Of a stretch of DNA of 32,390 bases, positions 8,537 through 15,774 are shown in pieces. The notes beneath the pieces are model-generated. The model ran no database searches and was not told the DNA's origin. It saw nothing but the letters and a program-made list of their open reading frames with translations. Within the stretch, counting starts at the first letter, position 1. Each line of letters starts with the position of its first letter. The translations under genes were made by a program, and so were the position numbers. Source of the stretch: Comamonadaceae bacterium (lineage in GTDB: Bacteria > Pseudomonadota > Gammaproteobacteria > Burkholderiales > Burkholderiaceae_C); NCBI GenBank assembly GCA_003599455.1, contig QZKF01000021.1, positions 1-32,390 of the forward strand. The letters are read 5' to 3'.

Positions 8537-8965
8537 ATGCATTTGCACGCCTTGCGCCCGAAACGAGGGGCCAGTCTCGTACAACTTCACGGTCTGTTGG
8601 ACGGAAGGGGATGGAGGTCGGCCATGCCGACGTCTCTGCCCGACACCATCCTACTTTGCCTTGCCCGGGATTTTCGATCTGTGGAGGTCACCACCGGAAC
8701 GCACGAGTCGAGGGTGAATGAAGAGGCGCCCTCACTTACTGCCGCCTTGTATGTCGTCATGAACCTGCTGATGCAGCACCCTGAAAGGGCCGGAGACAAG
8801 AGGGAACTACAGATATCGGATGCAGGTTTGATGCGCGCGTTCCAGATCTATCAAGTGGGCCTTGAACGCGAGATCGTGACCCGTATCACCGGGCTTTCAG
8901 CCTCGACATCGTCGGACGACCTCGCGGAAGAAATGTTACGGTGCGCGGACGAGGGACGCGGCTGA
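8537..8965 (+). CDS. Hypothetical protein
   Basis: A 142-residue soluble protein without recognised domains, signal peptide or membrane segments. The ATG at 8537 is preceded by AGGGGAA at good spacing. The middle (LTAALYVVMNLLMQHPER, ELQISDAGLMRAFQIYQVGLE) looks helical and the C-terminus is acidic (DDLAEEMLRCADEGRG), which supports a real coding frame. It is divergent from the XRE gene at 8138-8422 and may share its control region. No function can be given. Confidence 0.5.
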   Translation: MHLHALRPKRGASLVQLHGLLDGRGWRSAMPTSLPDTILLCLARDFRSVEVTTGTHESRVNEEAPSLTAALYVVMNLLMQHPERAGDKRELQISDAGLMRAFQIYQVGLEREIVTRITGLSASTSSDDLAEEMLRCADEGRG

Positions 8966-9398
8966 TGGACGGGTCCTCTGGACCGCAAGCTGCGGCTATT
9001 CTGCTACCGGCGATGGCGCTCCATCATGGCGTCGTTCGACACGAGATCAGCCGGCTCATGTAAAGCGAGGCCACACTTGATCCTATTGAAGGCTACAGAA
9101 AGCGGCGCGGCTGGGTTGCTGCGTGTCCGTGGATGCACTTCAATTTTTCGTGACCTAAGATGATCTGCATTCTCGTTTGCGACGATGTGCCCCTTGGATA
9201 CCTTCGAAACCCGCAGTTGGAACCATCAGTGGGAGGGCTGTAGATGACCCCACATACCCGGCGATCATGTCGAGCATCGGCCGGAGGCTGACGGGCTGCA
9301 AGTTCGTTAAAGATTGGTTCCCGCATAGGAGCTATGCAGTCAAATCACAGCTGGATCAATATCTCGGCATTTCAGCCCATTGCCGTTGCACTTTCCCT
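8966..9398. other. 433 bases without a convincing gene
   Basis: No coding frame with family resemblance or a good ribosome site was found. The frame of the downstream phosphatase is open back to about 9177, but this extra N-terminus does not resemble family members. A 77-codon minus-strand ORF at 9093-9326 is Arg/Pro-rich and looks like a chance frame. Confidence 0.4.
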
Positions 9399-9947
9399 AT
9401 GAGAACCAGTGAAGCCCATCCACTCCGCATTGATGAAGTATGTGTGCCGGGCATCATGGGGCGCATCGGCATCACTTTCTGCCCTGGCAAAAAGGGGGAA
9501 AGCCTCACAGGGCCAAACTGGGACCGAAGCATGGAAGCGGATCTTCAGCGAGTCAGTCTCTGGGGCGCCACTCATGTGGTCACGCTGATCGAAGACTTCG
9601 AGTTTGAGATGCTTCAAGTCCCCGAGCTCGGGAATGCGGTGGCTAGCAGGAGCATGTGCTGGCACCATCTTCCAATCGTGGATGGTCAGCCGCCAGATCA
9701 GCGTTTCCTTGATGCATGGCCTGCGAGCGTGACCAGCCTTGTAAACGCTCTCAAAAGCGGCCAGCGCATCTTGGTCCATTGCCGGGGAGGTTTGGGCCGA
9801 GCTGGAACAGTAGCGTCCATCCTATTGGTCGAGTTGGGCGTTCCACCGCGTGACGCTATCGAACAGGTCAGATTAGCCAGGCCTGGCGCAATCGAAACGG
9901 ACGATCAGGAGCGATTCATTGAAGCCTACAAAACTTGGGCACGATGA
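9399..9947 (+). CDS. CDKN3-like dual-specificity/tyrosine phosphatase family protein
   Basis: A 182-residue protein with the cysteine phosphatase signature HCRGGLGRAG: catalytic Cys128 and Arg134, and a probable general acid Asp95 in LPIVDGQPPD. The N-terminus (HPLRIDEVCVPGIMGRIGITFCPGKK) is typical of the bacterial CDKN3-like family, so the ATG at 9399 is preferred although the frame is open further upstream. From memory, relatives are found beside or fused to ADP-ribosylglycohydrolases (DraG type); no such partner is present here, so the substrate is unknown. The expected Ser/Thr after the P-loop Arg (R-T/S) is Ala135 here, followed by Gly and Thr137, a possible reduction of activity. It stands alone between unrelated small genes. 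Confidence 0.88.
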   Translation: MRTSEAHPLRIDEVCVPGIMGRIGITFCPGKKGESLTGPNWDRSMEADLQRVSLWGATHVVTLIEDFEFEMLQVPELGNAVASRSMCWHHLPIVDGQPPDQRFLDAWPASVTSLVNALKSGQRILVHCRGGLGRAGTVASILLVELGVPPRDAIEQVRLARPGAIETDDQERFIEAYKTWAR

Positions 9948-10171
9948 AGCTACTGGGTGTTGCTCCAAGTAGTGCTGCCAGCCCTGAGATGCTCGAACCT
10001 GTACCTTCGCGGCTCCCGATGCCTACCTCCACGGACAAACTGAAGCGCATGCAACCGATGCATCGATACGCTGTACAGCGTATTGAGCATTTTCAGCGTA
10101 TGAACAGGCGGTGCAATGTGAAATTCCAAGCCAAACTGCCCCGTCCCAGCAGGCGCGCCCGGACGCTGCAG

Positions 10172-10603
10172 TCAGACGTAGACGCCGTGCTCCATACACG
10201 TCAGTTGACTCCGGACGAGTTGAGTGCCTTGCCGTGTTGCCAGGAGTTCGATCGGTCGGTGCCCGCGAAAAGCCACTGCTGGCTGCGCCAACCAATGCTC
10301 GGCTTCTTCCATTGAACCCAGCACGCTAACTGCAGTGCGGAGGATGCCTCCCATATCCAAGACAGCGCCCGACACGGCAGGCGGCAGCGTCAGCGCTTTC
10401 CGCCTCTGAAGAGTTCTTTCGCTCACACCCAGCACAGCAAGCAACTCGCTCTTAGGAATGGACTTGAACGCGGAAAGGAGCTGAGCCACCTGGGCCGTAG
10501 GTAGCCCTGCGAGCACAAGATGGTGGAGATCCAATTGGCTCAGTTCTCCATCCTCCAGGTAACGTGCAAGGTGCGCGGCAGCACTTGGGGTCACTTTCTT
10601 CAT
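10172..10603 (-). CDS. Xre/MbcA/ParS family antitoxin (DUF2384), without adjacent RES toxin
   Basis: A 143-residue antitoxin-type protein. The Xre-like N-terminal half contains SELLAVLGVSERTLQRRK as helix-turn-helix, and the C-terminal part has the MbcA/ParS toxin-binding pattern (EEAEHWLAQPAVAFRGHRPIELLATRQG ... MEHGVYV). It appears complete. In the usual RES-Xre pair the RES toxin (an NAD-degrading enzyme) follows directly; the 224 bases after the stop codon here show no RES-like frame and the next gene is convergent. It is therefore an orphan antitoxin, possibly an immunity relic or a plain regulator. It is divergent from the HTH gene at 10815 with a ~210-bp spacer. Confidence 0.88.
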   Translation of the reverse strand: MKKVTPSAAAHLARYLEDGELSQLDLHHLVLAGLPTAQVAQLLSAFKSIPKSELLAVLGVSERTLQRRKALTLPPAVSGAVLDMGGILRTAVSVLGSMEEAEHWLAQPAVAFRGHRPIELLATRQGTQLVRSQLTCMEHGVYV

Positions 10604-10814
10604 GGCTGTTCAGAATAGCGGTGTCTGGAGGAACCGCCCCTATCAATCCGACCATCGGGTACGAATCGGGAAATCGAGTCGGCCGAAGGCCTTCCGTATG
10701 CTTGATGGCCAGAGAGCCCAGCGTTGGGCGCAACTCGAATTTGAGGAAGCGACCAACACGGATGGCTAGAGTAAGGAACAGGTGTGTCCACCTCGCCTGT
10801 CGTACCATGCGCGT

Positions 10815-11285
10815 ATGACTACCTTTGCTGAATCCCTTAAGAAAGAAATCGCTCGAGTCGCACGCAAGGAGTTGCGAGAGGAAATCGCGGCATTGCGCAA
10901 GATATTGGGGTTGCAGCGTTCCGACATTGCCGCGTTGAAGAAGCATGTCCAGGCTCTCCAAGTTCAGGCAAAAAAGCTGGACAAGGCGCGGGCGGCACCT
11001 GTTCGCGCGACGTCGGAAAAAGTGGCTCCTGTCTCCGGTGGTACGTCCAAAGGCAAGCCCGGGCGAAAAGTAACTTTCACTGCCGAACGGCTGAAGACGC
11101 AGCGCGCCCGGCTTGGCTTCACCCAAGAGCAGATGGCCAAGCTCCTTGAGGTCTCGTCGCTCTCCATCTGGAAGTGGGAGTCGGGAGGAGCCACCCCTCG
11201 CGCGGCTCGGATTCCGCAGATCTTGCAGCGACTGGCGCTGAGCAAGCGCGAAGCGCAGGCCCTTGTGGCATCAGAAGGCGATTGA
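10815..11285 (+). CDS. Coiled-coil plus HTH DNA-binding protein
   Basis: A 156-residue protein in two parts. Residues ~5-65 are charged and heptad-like (KKEIARVARKELREEIAALR, AALKKHVQALQVQAKK), a likely coiled coil for oligomerisation. After a flexible Lys/Gly/Pro linker, residues ~95-150 form an XRE-type HTH (RARLGFTQEQMAKLLEVSSL, SIWKWESGGATPR). The ATG at 10815 is preferred because the 11 residues upstream are not helical or conserved-looking. Proteins of this plan are known in Burkholderiales and Pseudomonas as uncharacterised regulators. It is divergent from the orphan MbcA/ParS antitoxin and convergent with the PrlF gene. Confidence 0.82.
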   Translation: MTTFAESLKKEIARVARKELREEIAALRKILGLQRSDIAALKKHVQALQVQAKKLDKARAAPVRATSEKVAPVSGGTSKGKPGRKVTFTAERLKTQRARLGFTQEQMAKLLEVSSLSIWKWESGGATPRAARIPQILQRLALSKREAQALVASEGD

Positions 11286-11341
11286 TCAGGGCGTCCATTC
11301 GGCACGAAAACGCCGATCTCACGTGGCCAAGCGAATCGCCC

Positions 11342-11671
11342 TCATTCATCATCCGCAGACAGCGGTTCGTCCAAGTTCACTGCGATGCCAGCAACCAGCT
11401 CGTTGACACACTGCACCAAGCTGGCGTCCACGCCTTGCAGGCATTCAGTACGCGCAGCAACATCTTGGGCCAGGAATCCCAGCAGCGTCCCGAGAGCTGG
11501 TTCTTCAGTGGCAGCGCTTCCGGCGCGCGTCAACACTACCTCGCCAGCTGGGCTAACGGTGTAGCGAATCTTGTCCCCCTTGCTCAAACGCAAAGCGAGG
11601 CGAATCGATTCGGGAATGGTGGTCTGGTAGCGGTCAGTTAGCATGGATCGAGCTTCAAACGTCAAGGGCAT
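11342..11671 (-). CDS. PrlF family antitoxin (AbrB fold), YhaV toxin not adjacent
   Basis: A 109-residue SpoVT/AbrB-type protein: ARSMLTDRYQTTIPESIRLALRLSKGDKIRYTV is the swapped-hairpin DNA-binding domain, and the C-terminus (LGTLLGFLAQDVAARTECLQ ... LDEPLSADDE) is the PrlF tail that contacts YhaV. The ATG at 11671 has GGAGG seven bases upstream; a longer open frame to 11812 has no support. In PrlF-YhaV pairs the ribonuclease toxin overlaps or follows the antitoxin stop codon. Here the 56 bases after the stop lead straight into the convergent HTH gene and the overlapping frame (MMNEGDSLGHV) does not resemble YhaV. It is thus an orphan antitoxin. Confidence 0.88.
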   Translation of the reverse strand: MPLTFEARSMLTDRYQTTIPESIRLALRLSKGDKIRYTVSPAGEVVLTRAGSAATEEPALGTLLGFLAQDVAARTECLQGVDASLVQCVNELVAGIAVNLDEPLSADDE

Positions 11672-11886
11672 GTCGAAGCCTCCGGAAAGCTGTTTGAGTA
11701 GGATGCGCTTTTGAATGGTGTGGGGCAACCGCCAGCCTTGATGCGTCTTGCGAGTGGCGGGTCGTAGAGGTGCTGCGGACCTTGCGGTGCCGAAGTCATG
11801 CGAGCCCAACAAAGAGGCCAGCTTTTTGGGTGGTCGAACAGCTCGGTCGGGACGGATCGCAGCTTCAATAAGGCCGGTGATTTAAT

Positions 11887-11923
11887 TGACCAATCGAGGG
11901 GAAAATGGTCATGATAGTGACCA
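11887..11923. promoter_or_regulatory. Three TGACCA half-sites, candidate operator of the XRE gene
   Basis: TGACCA occurs at 11887-11892 and 11918-11923, and its complement TGGTCA at 11906-11911. The last two form a perfect inverted repeat TGGTCA-N6-TGACCA that ends one base before the ATG of the XRE gene at 11925. Binding here would cover the start of the gene, so autorepression is likely (inference). Confidence 0.55.
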
Positions 11924-11928
11924 AATGA
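11905..11928 (+). CDS. Possible leader peptide MVMIVTK overlapping the XRE start
   Basis: A 7-codon frame starts at an ATG with GAGGGG close upstream and ends in TGA overlapping the ATG of the XRE gene (ATGA). The XRE gene itself lacks a good ribosome site, so translational coupling through this mini-frame would explain its expression. Such short frames arise by chance, so this is tentative. Confidence 0.25.
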   Translation: MVMIVTK

Positions 11929-12635
11929 TCAGCACTCAATTGTCGTCAGTTCTTGAGCGGCAGCTGTTACTGCAGCTTGGAGACCGACTCCGGCAGCTGC
12001 GCAAAGCGCAGGGGTGGGGTACGGTTGAAATGGCATCTCGAGTTGGTATCTCGCGAAACACTCTCAGAGACATCGAGAACGGCAATCCGGCACCCTCCAT
12101 CGGTTCCTACCTTCGAGTGATGTCGGTGCTGGGTGTGAGTGGGGAACTCGCACTGTTGGCGGGCGACGGCGTCATTCAACCGGCACCAGTAGGATCCGCT
12201 GCTGCCAGGTCACGCCGCATCAACTCTGTTGTCCAGGTCATCGTTGCTGCGGACCCTTCGCGTCACACAGTTCAAGACCTGCAAAGCGTCGCCCTGCACC
12301 AAGCGGCAGTCGACCTGGTCAAGGTCAATCCGGCATTGCTGGTCAAGGCAGAGCAGACGCTCGCACGGTGGATGGCCAAAGGTCCATCGAGATCCAACAG
12401 CCTATGGTTGCAGTGGGAAGCGATTCTTCATAACCGACAGTGGAGAAAAGTCCTGGCCTACAACCGGCGCGCCCAAGAGCTGCGCCAGAGTTCTCCTCTG
12501 GTCACGATCCTTCCCAAGGAGACACGCAATCTCGTGCTTGACCAGATCGCTGCGCTCAAGAAGGGAGTGGTCATGGGCAAAGCAACCAAGGCGCCAGGTG
12601 ATCCCTTCTCGATGAGCAGCACATCGCGCGCGTGA
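11925..12635 (+). CDS. XRE-family regulator with C-terminal helical domain
   Basis: A 236-residue protein. Residues ~15-75 form an XRE-type HTH (LGDRLRQLRKAQGWGTVEMA, SRVGISRNTLRDIENGNPAP). The remainder is helical and contains a C-terminal section LWLQWEAILHNRQWRKVLAY that looks like a toxin- or partner-binding region but is not recognised. The ATG at 11925 is chosen over a TTG 39 bases upstream because the operator-like repeats lie before it; it has no strong ribosome site of its own. HTH proteins of this size often precede HipA-like or nucleotidyltransferase toxins, but only a short hypothetical frame follows here. Confidence 0.82.
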   Translation: MISTQLSSVLERQLLLQLGDRLRQLRKAQGWGTVEMASRVGISRNTLRDIENGNPAPSIGSYLRVMSVLGVSGELALLAGDGVIQPAPVGSAAARSRRINSVVQVIVAADPSRHTVQDLQSVALHQAAVDLVKVNPALLVKAEQTLARWMAKGPSRSNSLWLQWEAILHNRQWRKVLAYNRRAQELRQSSPLVTILPKETRNLVLDQIAALKKGVVMGKATKAPGDPFSMSSTSRA

Positions 12636-12819
12636 CGGCTAGACTCAAACTTTCGGCACTGTGCGAACCTTTCGCCGTAGCCTTGAGGCCTTTGAAGATC
12701 ATCATCGGCACTCGTACGCTATCCATTCGCGACTTTAAGCGTGGTGTGTCATGAACCGCCCGTGACCCAGGGCGGTTCAGACCCCACCTCGGACTCAATG
12801 CAACATCAAGGTGTGCAAC

Positions 12820-13083
12820 ATGCCATTTATCCCCAGTATTCCGCAGGTTCGCGATGATGAGAAGTCAGGCCACGACAGCAGCAAAAAGGTCACCATGCAT
12901 GTAGAGGCGCCGTGTGTCCAGGGTCGGGGCCACCATGCAGGAGCAGCATTCATCGCGCGCGGCATCGATTCCCGTGACGAAGCGCGGCGCACAGGTCAAT
13001 ATCTCGATGCTCATGTTGTGCTGGAGCGGCTCCGGAGCAAGCTTGACGAAACACTAACCAGAATGAAAAACAGCCGGGGATGA
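12820..13083 (+). CDS. Small hypothetical protein, antitoxin-like C-terminus
   Basis: An 87-residue frame with ATG at 12820 and AAGGTG six bases upstream (GTG at 12811 is the alternative start). The C-terminal half (GIDSRDEARRTGQYLDAHVV followed by LERLRSKLDETLTRMK) is helical and charged and recalls the tails of small ribbon-helix-helix antitoxins, but no family can be assigned. It is co-directional with the XRE gene, 184 bp downstream of it. It may be a partner gene or a chance frame. Confidence 0.45.
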   Translation: MPFIPSIPQVRDDEKSGHDSSKKVTMHVEAPCVQGRGHHAGAAFIARGIDSRDEARRTGQYLDAHVVLERLRSKLDETLTRMKNSRG

Positions 13084-13612
13084 GCTATTGACGAGTCCAG
13101 ACGCTGGAACGTTAGCCTCCACGCCTTCTCGACCCGACTCCCAACAGCCGTGCTACTCAGAGGTCAATGATGTCCGATGACCAAGAGACTGAAGGACAGC
13201 AATCTCTACAAGGTGAGCTTGGTATCCTGAAGGGCTGAAGGTCCATTAAAGACGGATAACTGGCGCCCTACCTTGGAAGGTGAGAGACCGCAGTGCAGCG
13301 AGGCTGTGTGAAAACTCATCGCGGTCGACGCCAGCCCGAAAGTCGACCTGTCAGATTGACCCAGGTTGCGTTTTTTTGGGTGTGCCAAGGGGTGAAGGAC
13401 CCCTGCAAACGTGTCTCAGCGGCGTTTTCACACAGCCTCCAGCGATAGCGGCCGCTCGTCCTAGGGCTGCTAGCGAAGCATCTCGGCCCGGGACCGGGCG
13501 TTGAGCCCCCAAGAATCTTCGACCGGCATCTGGAGCGTGTCCGACATTGGGCCGGTTGGCGGTTGTACGCCACAGCTAAACTGGCGTCTATAACGTGGAA
13601 AGGGGAGACCAA
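13084..13612. other. Intergenic stretch carrying a MITE-like insertion
   Basis: No gene was found in these 529 bases. The only structure recognised is the 140-bp inverted-repeat element at 13300-13439. The last part (13580-13612) must hold the promoter of the DUF262-HEPN operon; TATAAC at 13589-13594 is a possible -10 box without a convincing -35 at normal spacing. Confidence 0.5.
13300..13439. mobile_element. MITE-like element, 140 bp, with 4-bp target duplication
   Basis: The element begins with GAGGCTGTGTGAAAAC and ends with its perfect complement GTTTTCACACAGCCTC (16-bp terminal inverted repeats). It is flanked on both sides by CAGC (13296-13299 and 13440-13443), which looks like a target site duplication. 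The 108-bp interior has no transposase frame. The terminal sequence resembles ends of IS1182/IS5-type elements, so it was probably mobilised in trans by such an IS. Confidence 0.8.
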
Positions 13613-14725
13613 GTGAGCTTAGATCAAGAGATTGCGGGCGCGCGCAAAGAGATTGTGGCCGACGGCTACGACATGTCCGTGGGCGAGATCATGAATCTCT
13701 ACAAGGACGAAGAGATTATTATCAATCCGTCGTTTCAAAGGCTGTTTCGCTGGACCGATTCGCAAAAAACTCGATTCATCGAGTCCTTGCTGCTCGGCAT
13801 TCCCATACCTCCAATCTTTGTGGTCCAGGGCGAAAAGGGCGTCTGGGAACTGATCGATGGCTTGCAGCGGCTTTCCACGGTCTTGGAATTCGCGGGACTC
13901 CTGCGAGGCGAGAACGGCGCGATCGCGCCGGCTTCAAGCCTGGGTGGCACGGCCTTTCTCCCGTCTTTGGCCGGGAAGCGCTGGGAGCCGAGCGCTGAGG
14001 GTGCGGATGATGGCATCGGGAAGGAGCAGCAACTGCAAATCAAGCGGGCACGGCTTCGCGTCGAGATTCTCAAAAAGGAAAGCGATCCAAAGGCGAAGTT
14101 CGAACTCTTCCAACGCTTGAACAGCGGTGGAGCGAACCTGACGCCGCAAGAAGTGCGCAACAGCGTGGCCGTGATGCTCAACCCTGACTTCTTCGACTGG
14201 CTTGTGTACAGGTCCAACGACGCCAACTTCAAGCTGACGACGGCCCAGACCGAAGTAGCGCTCGAACAGCAGGCGGGCGTCGAGCTTGCACTAAGGTTTT
14301 TCGTCTTCCGCAACGTCCCCTACACGCCTGGCCTGGACGTTCACGAGTACCTGGATCAGGGTCTCGAAGCGATGGCCTCGAACAATAACTTTCCGCGTCA
14401 AGCCGAGGAGGAGGTCTTCACGAAGACCTTTCAGTGGCTCGGCGAAGCTTTGGGCGACCGCGCGTTCAAGAAGTGGAACGCCCAGCAGAACCAGTTCATG
14501 GGCAAGTTCTTGATGTCCAGCTTCGAGGTGATCGCGGTCGGAGTGTCTGCGAACGCCGCAGCACTAGATGGCATGCCGGCAGCGGCGCGAAACGACCATC
14601 TACTCGCCCGTGCGCAGGCACTTTGGTCGGATGCGGGATTCAATGCCCATTCAGGCGCTGGCGTGCGCGGAACGACCCGCCTGGCGAACCTGCTCCCCAT
14701 AGGCCAAGCCTTCTTCGCTCCATGA
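13613..14725 (+). CDS. DUF262 (GmrSD/ParB-like) protein of a two-gene module
   Basis: A 370-residue DUF262 protein. The family motifs are clear: INPSFQRLFRW (37-47), the catalytic-type IDGLQR (81-86) and FQRLNSGGANLTPQEVRN (166-183). DUF262 is the N-terminal domain of the modified-DNA restriction enzyme GmrSD, where a ParB-like fold hydrolyses NTP to drive cleavage; the C-terminal HNH domain (DUF1524) is absent here. The GTG at 13613 is preferred because AAGGGGAG lies just before it; GTG at 13595 is an alternative. Its stop overlaps the start of the HEPN gene (ATGA), so the two are translationally coupled and probably work as one system, with the HEPN protein supplying nuclease activity (inference). 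Confidence 0.92.
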   Translation: MSLDQEIAGARKEIVADGYDMSVGEIMNLYKDEEIIINPSFQRLFRWTDSQKTRFIESLLLGIPIPPIFVVQGEKGVWELIDGLQRLSTVLEFAGLLRGENGAIAPASSLGGTAFLPSLAGKRWEPSAEGADDGIGKEQQLQIKRARLRVEILKKESDPKAKFELFQRLNSGGANLTPQEVRNSVAVMLNPDFFDWLVYRSNDANFKLTTAQTEVALEQQAGVELALRFFVFRNVPYTPGLDVHEYLDQGLEAMASNNNFPRQAEEEVFTKTFQWLGEALGDRAFKKWNAQQNQFMGKFLMSSFEVIAVGVSANAAALDGMPAAARNDHLLARAQALWSDAGFNAHSGAGVRGTTRLANLLPIGQAFFAP

Positions 14726-15375
14726 AACGGCTGCAAACCCAAAACCAGCTCCAGGATTTCTTGGACGCGGAGTTGAGCTGGCGGGTCAAAGAGATATCCA
14801 CTCTCAAAGCCGCGGTGAAGAGCTCCGCCTTCATCTCGGAACAGACTTTGGTGCGCGCCGCCGTCGCGCTTCTCTACGCACATTGGGAGGGATTCATCAA
14901 ATCCGCGGCAACGGGGTATGTCACCTACGTTAACAACCAGGGGCTCAGCTACTCGGAATTGAAGACATGCTTCGTAGTGCTTGGCTTCAAGAAGGCCTTG
15001 CACGATGTACAGCAATCGAAGCAGTCTCGCGTTAACGCTACGCTGATTGACTTTCTTCGGGACGGCCTAGACGAAAAGTCGAAGTTGAAGATCGACACAG
15101 CCATCAACACAGAATCCAACCTTAGCGCTTCGGTGTTCGAGAACATTCTTCACGCCGTGGGGTTCGAGGCTACGCCATACGAGGCGAAGGCCAACCTCAT
15201 CGACGAAAGCCTTTTGAAGCGCCGCAATACGATAGCCCACGGTGAATACATTGACGTGGCAAAGGAGGACTGGGCCAAGCTGGCTGATGAAGTCTTGCAA
15301 ATGCTTAGGCAATTCAAGACCGACATTGAGAACGCCATGGCACTTTCCGCCTTCAAGCGGCCGGGGACGGCTTAG
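14722..15375 (+). CDS. MAE_28990/MAE_18760-like HEPN protein, predicted RNase
   Basis: A 217-residue, mostly helical protein with the HEPN ribonuclease motif R-N-x3-H at Arg168-His173 (KRRNTIAHGEY). The N-terminal part includes the family-like LVRAAVALLYAHWEGFIK. Length and order match the MAE_28990/MAE_18760 HEPN family, whose members are predicted RNases in defence and toxin-antitoxin loci. The ATG at 14722 overlaps the DUF262 stop by four bases; the longer open frame upstream is antisense-like extension inside the DUF262 gene. The pair could be an abortive-infection system in which the DUF262 NTPase senses DNA or nucleotides and the HEPN protein cleaves RNA. No other gene belongs to the operon: an IS3 element begins 28 bp after the stop. 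Confidence 0.9.
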   Translation: MKRLQTQNQLQDFLDAELSWRVKEISTLKAAVKSSAFISEQTLVRAAVALLYAHWEGFIKSAATGYVTYVNNQGLSYSELKTCFVVLGFKKALHDVQQSKQSRVNATLIDFLRDGLDEKSKLKIDTAINTESNLSASVFENILHAVGFEATPYEAKANLIDESLLKRRNTIAHGEYIDVAKEDWAKLADEVLQMLRQFKTDIENAMALSAFKRPGTA

Positions 15376-15444
15376 TAGGGAGGTTTTCCCAGTCGGGTGG
15401 AGTTGGAGTTGACCTGGTCCGGTGGACGGTTTCCGGTTTGATGC

Positions 15445-15774
15445 TCAAACCATCTGGGATGCTTCGTCTGCATGCTGTTGGTCGCGCTCGCGGGCATTGA
15501 ATCGGGATTGCTGGCTCCTTTCAAAGTTCAGGGGTGAGAGGTAGCCCAGGCCGCTATGGCGGCGCCTGGGGTTGTACCAACCTTCAATCCAGGTGAAGAC
15601 GGCCATGCGGGCCTGTGCCTTGGACTCGAAGCTGTGACGCTCGATGAGTTCGGCCTCTTGGCTGGCGAAGAAGCTCTCGGCCATCGCGTTGTCGTAGGCA
15701 TCACCCACTGTGCCCATCGAAGGCCGAACGCCCATCTGACGGCAGCGCTCACCGAAGGCCAGGCTGGTGTACTG
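15445..15774 (-). pseudogene. IS3 orfB transposase, C-terminal part
   Basis: This encodes the C-terminal ~110 residues of the IS3 DDE transposase: YTSLAFGERCRQMGV directly continues the SDQGSQ motif of the other half, followed by the catalytic-Glu region NAMAESFFASQEAELI and the tail RRRHSGLGYLSPLNFE. The break is exactly at the IS30 insertion, so the transposase cannot be made in one piece. Excising IS30 and one CTG copy restores the reading frame GSQ-YTS. Confidence 0.92.

Noticed and set aside
9093..9326. A 77-codon minus-strand frame
   Set aside because: Its composition is Arg/Pro/Thr-rich, without a ribosome site or similarity to any family.
9935..10315. A 126-codon plus-strand frame after the phosphatase
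   Set aside because: Its second half is antisense to the MbcA/ParS antitoxin and it has no family resemblance or good ribosome site.
11119..11352. Minus-strand frame overlapping the prlF stop, considered as YhaV toxin
   Set aside because: The sequence (MMNEGDSLGHVRSAF) has no YhaV features and is antisense to the HTH gene.
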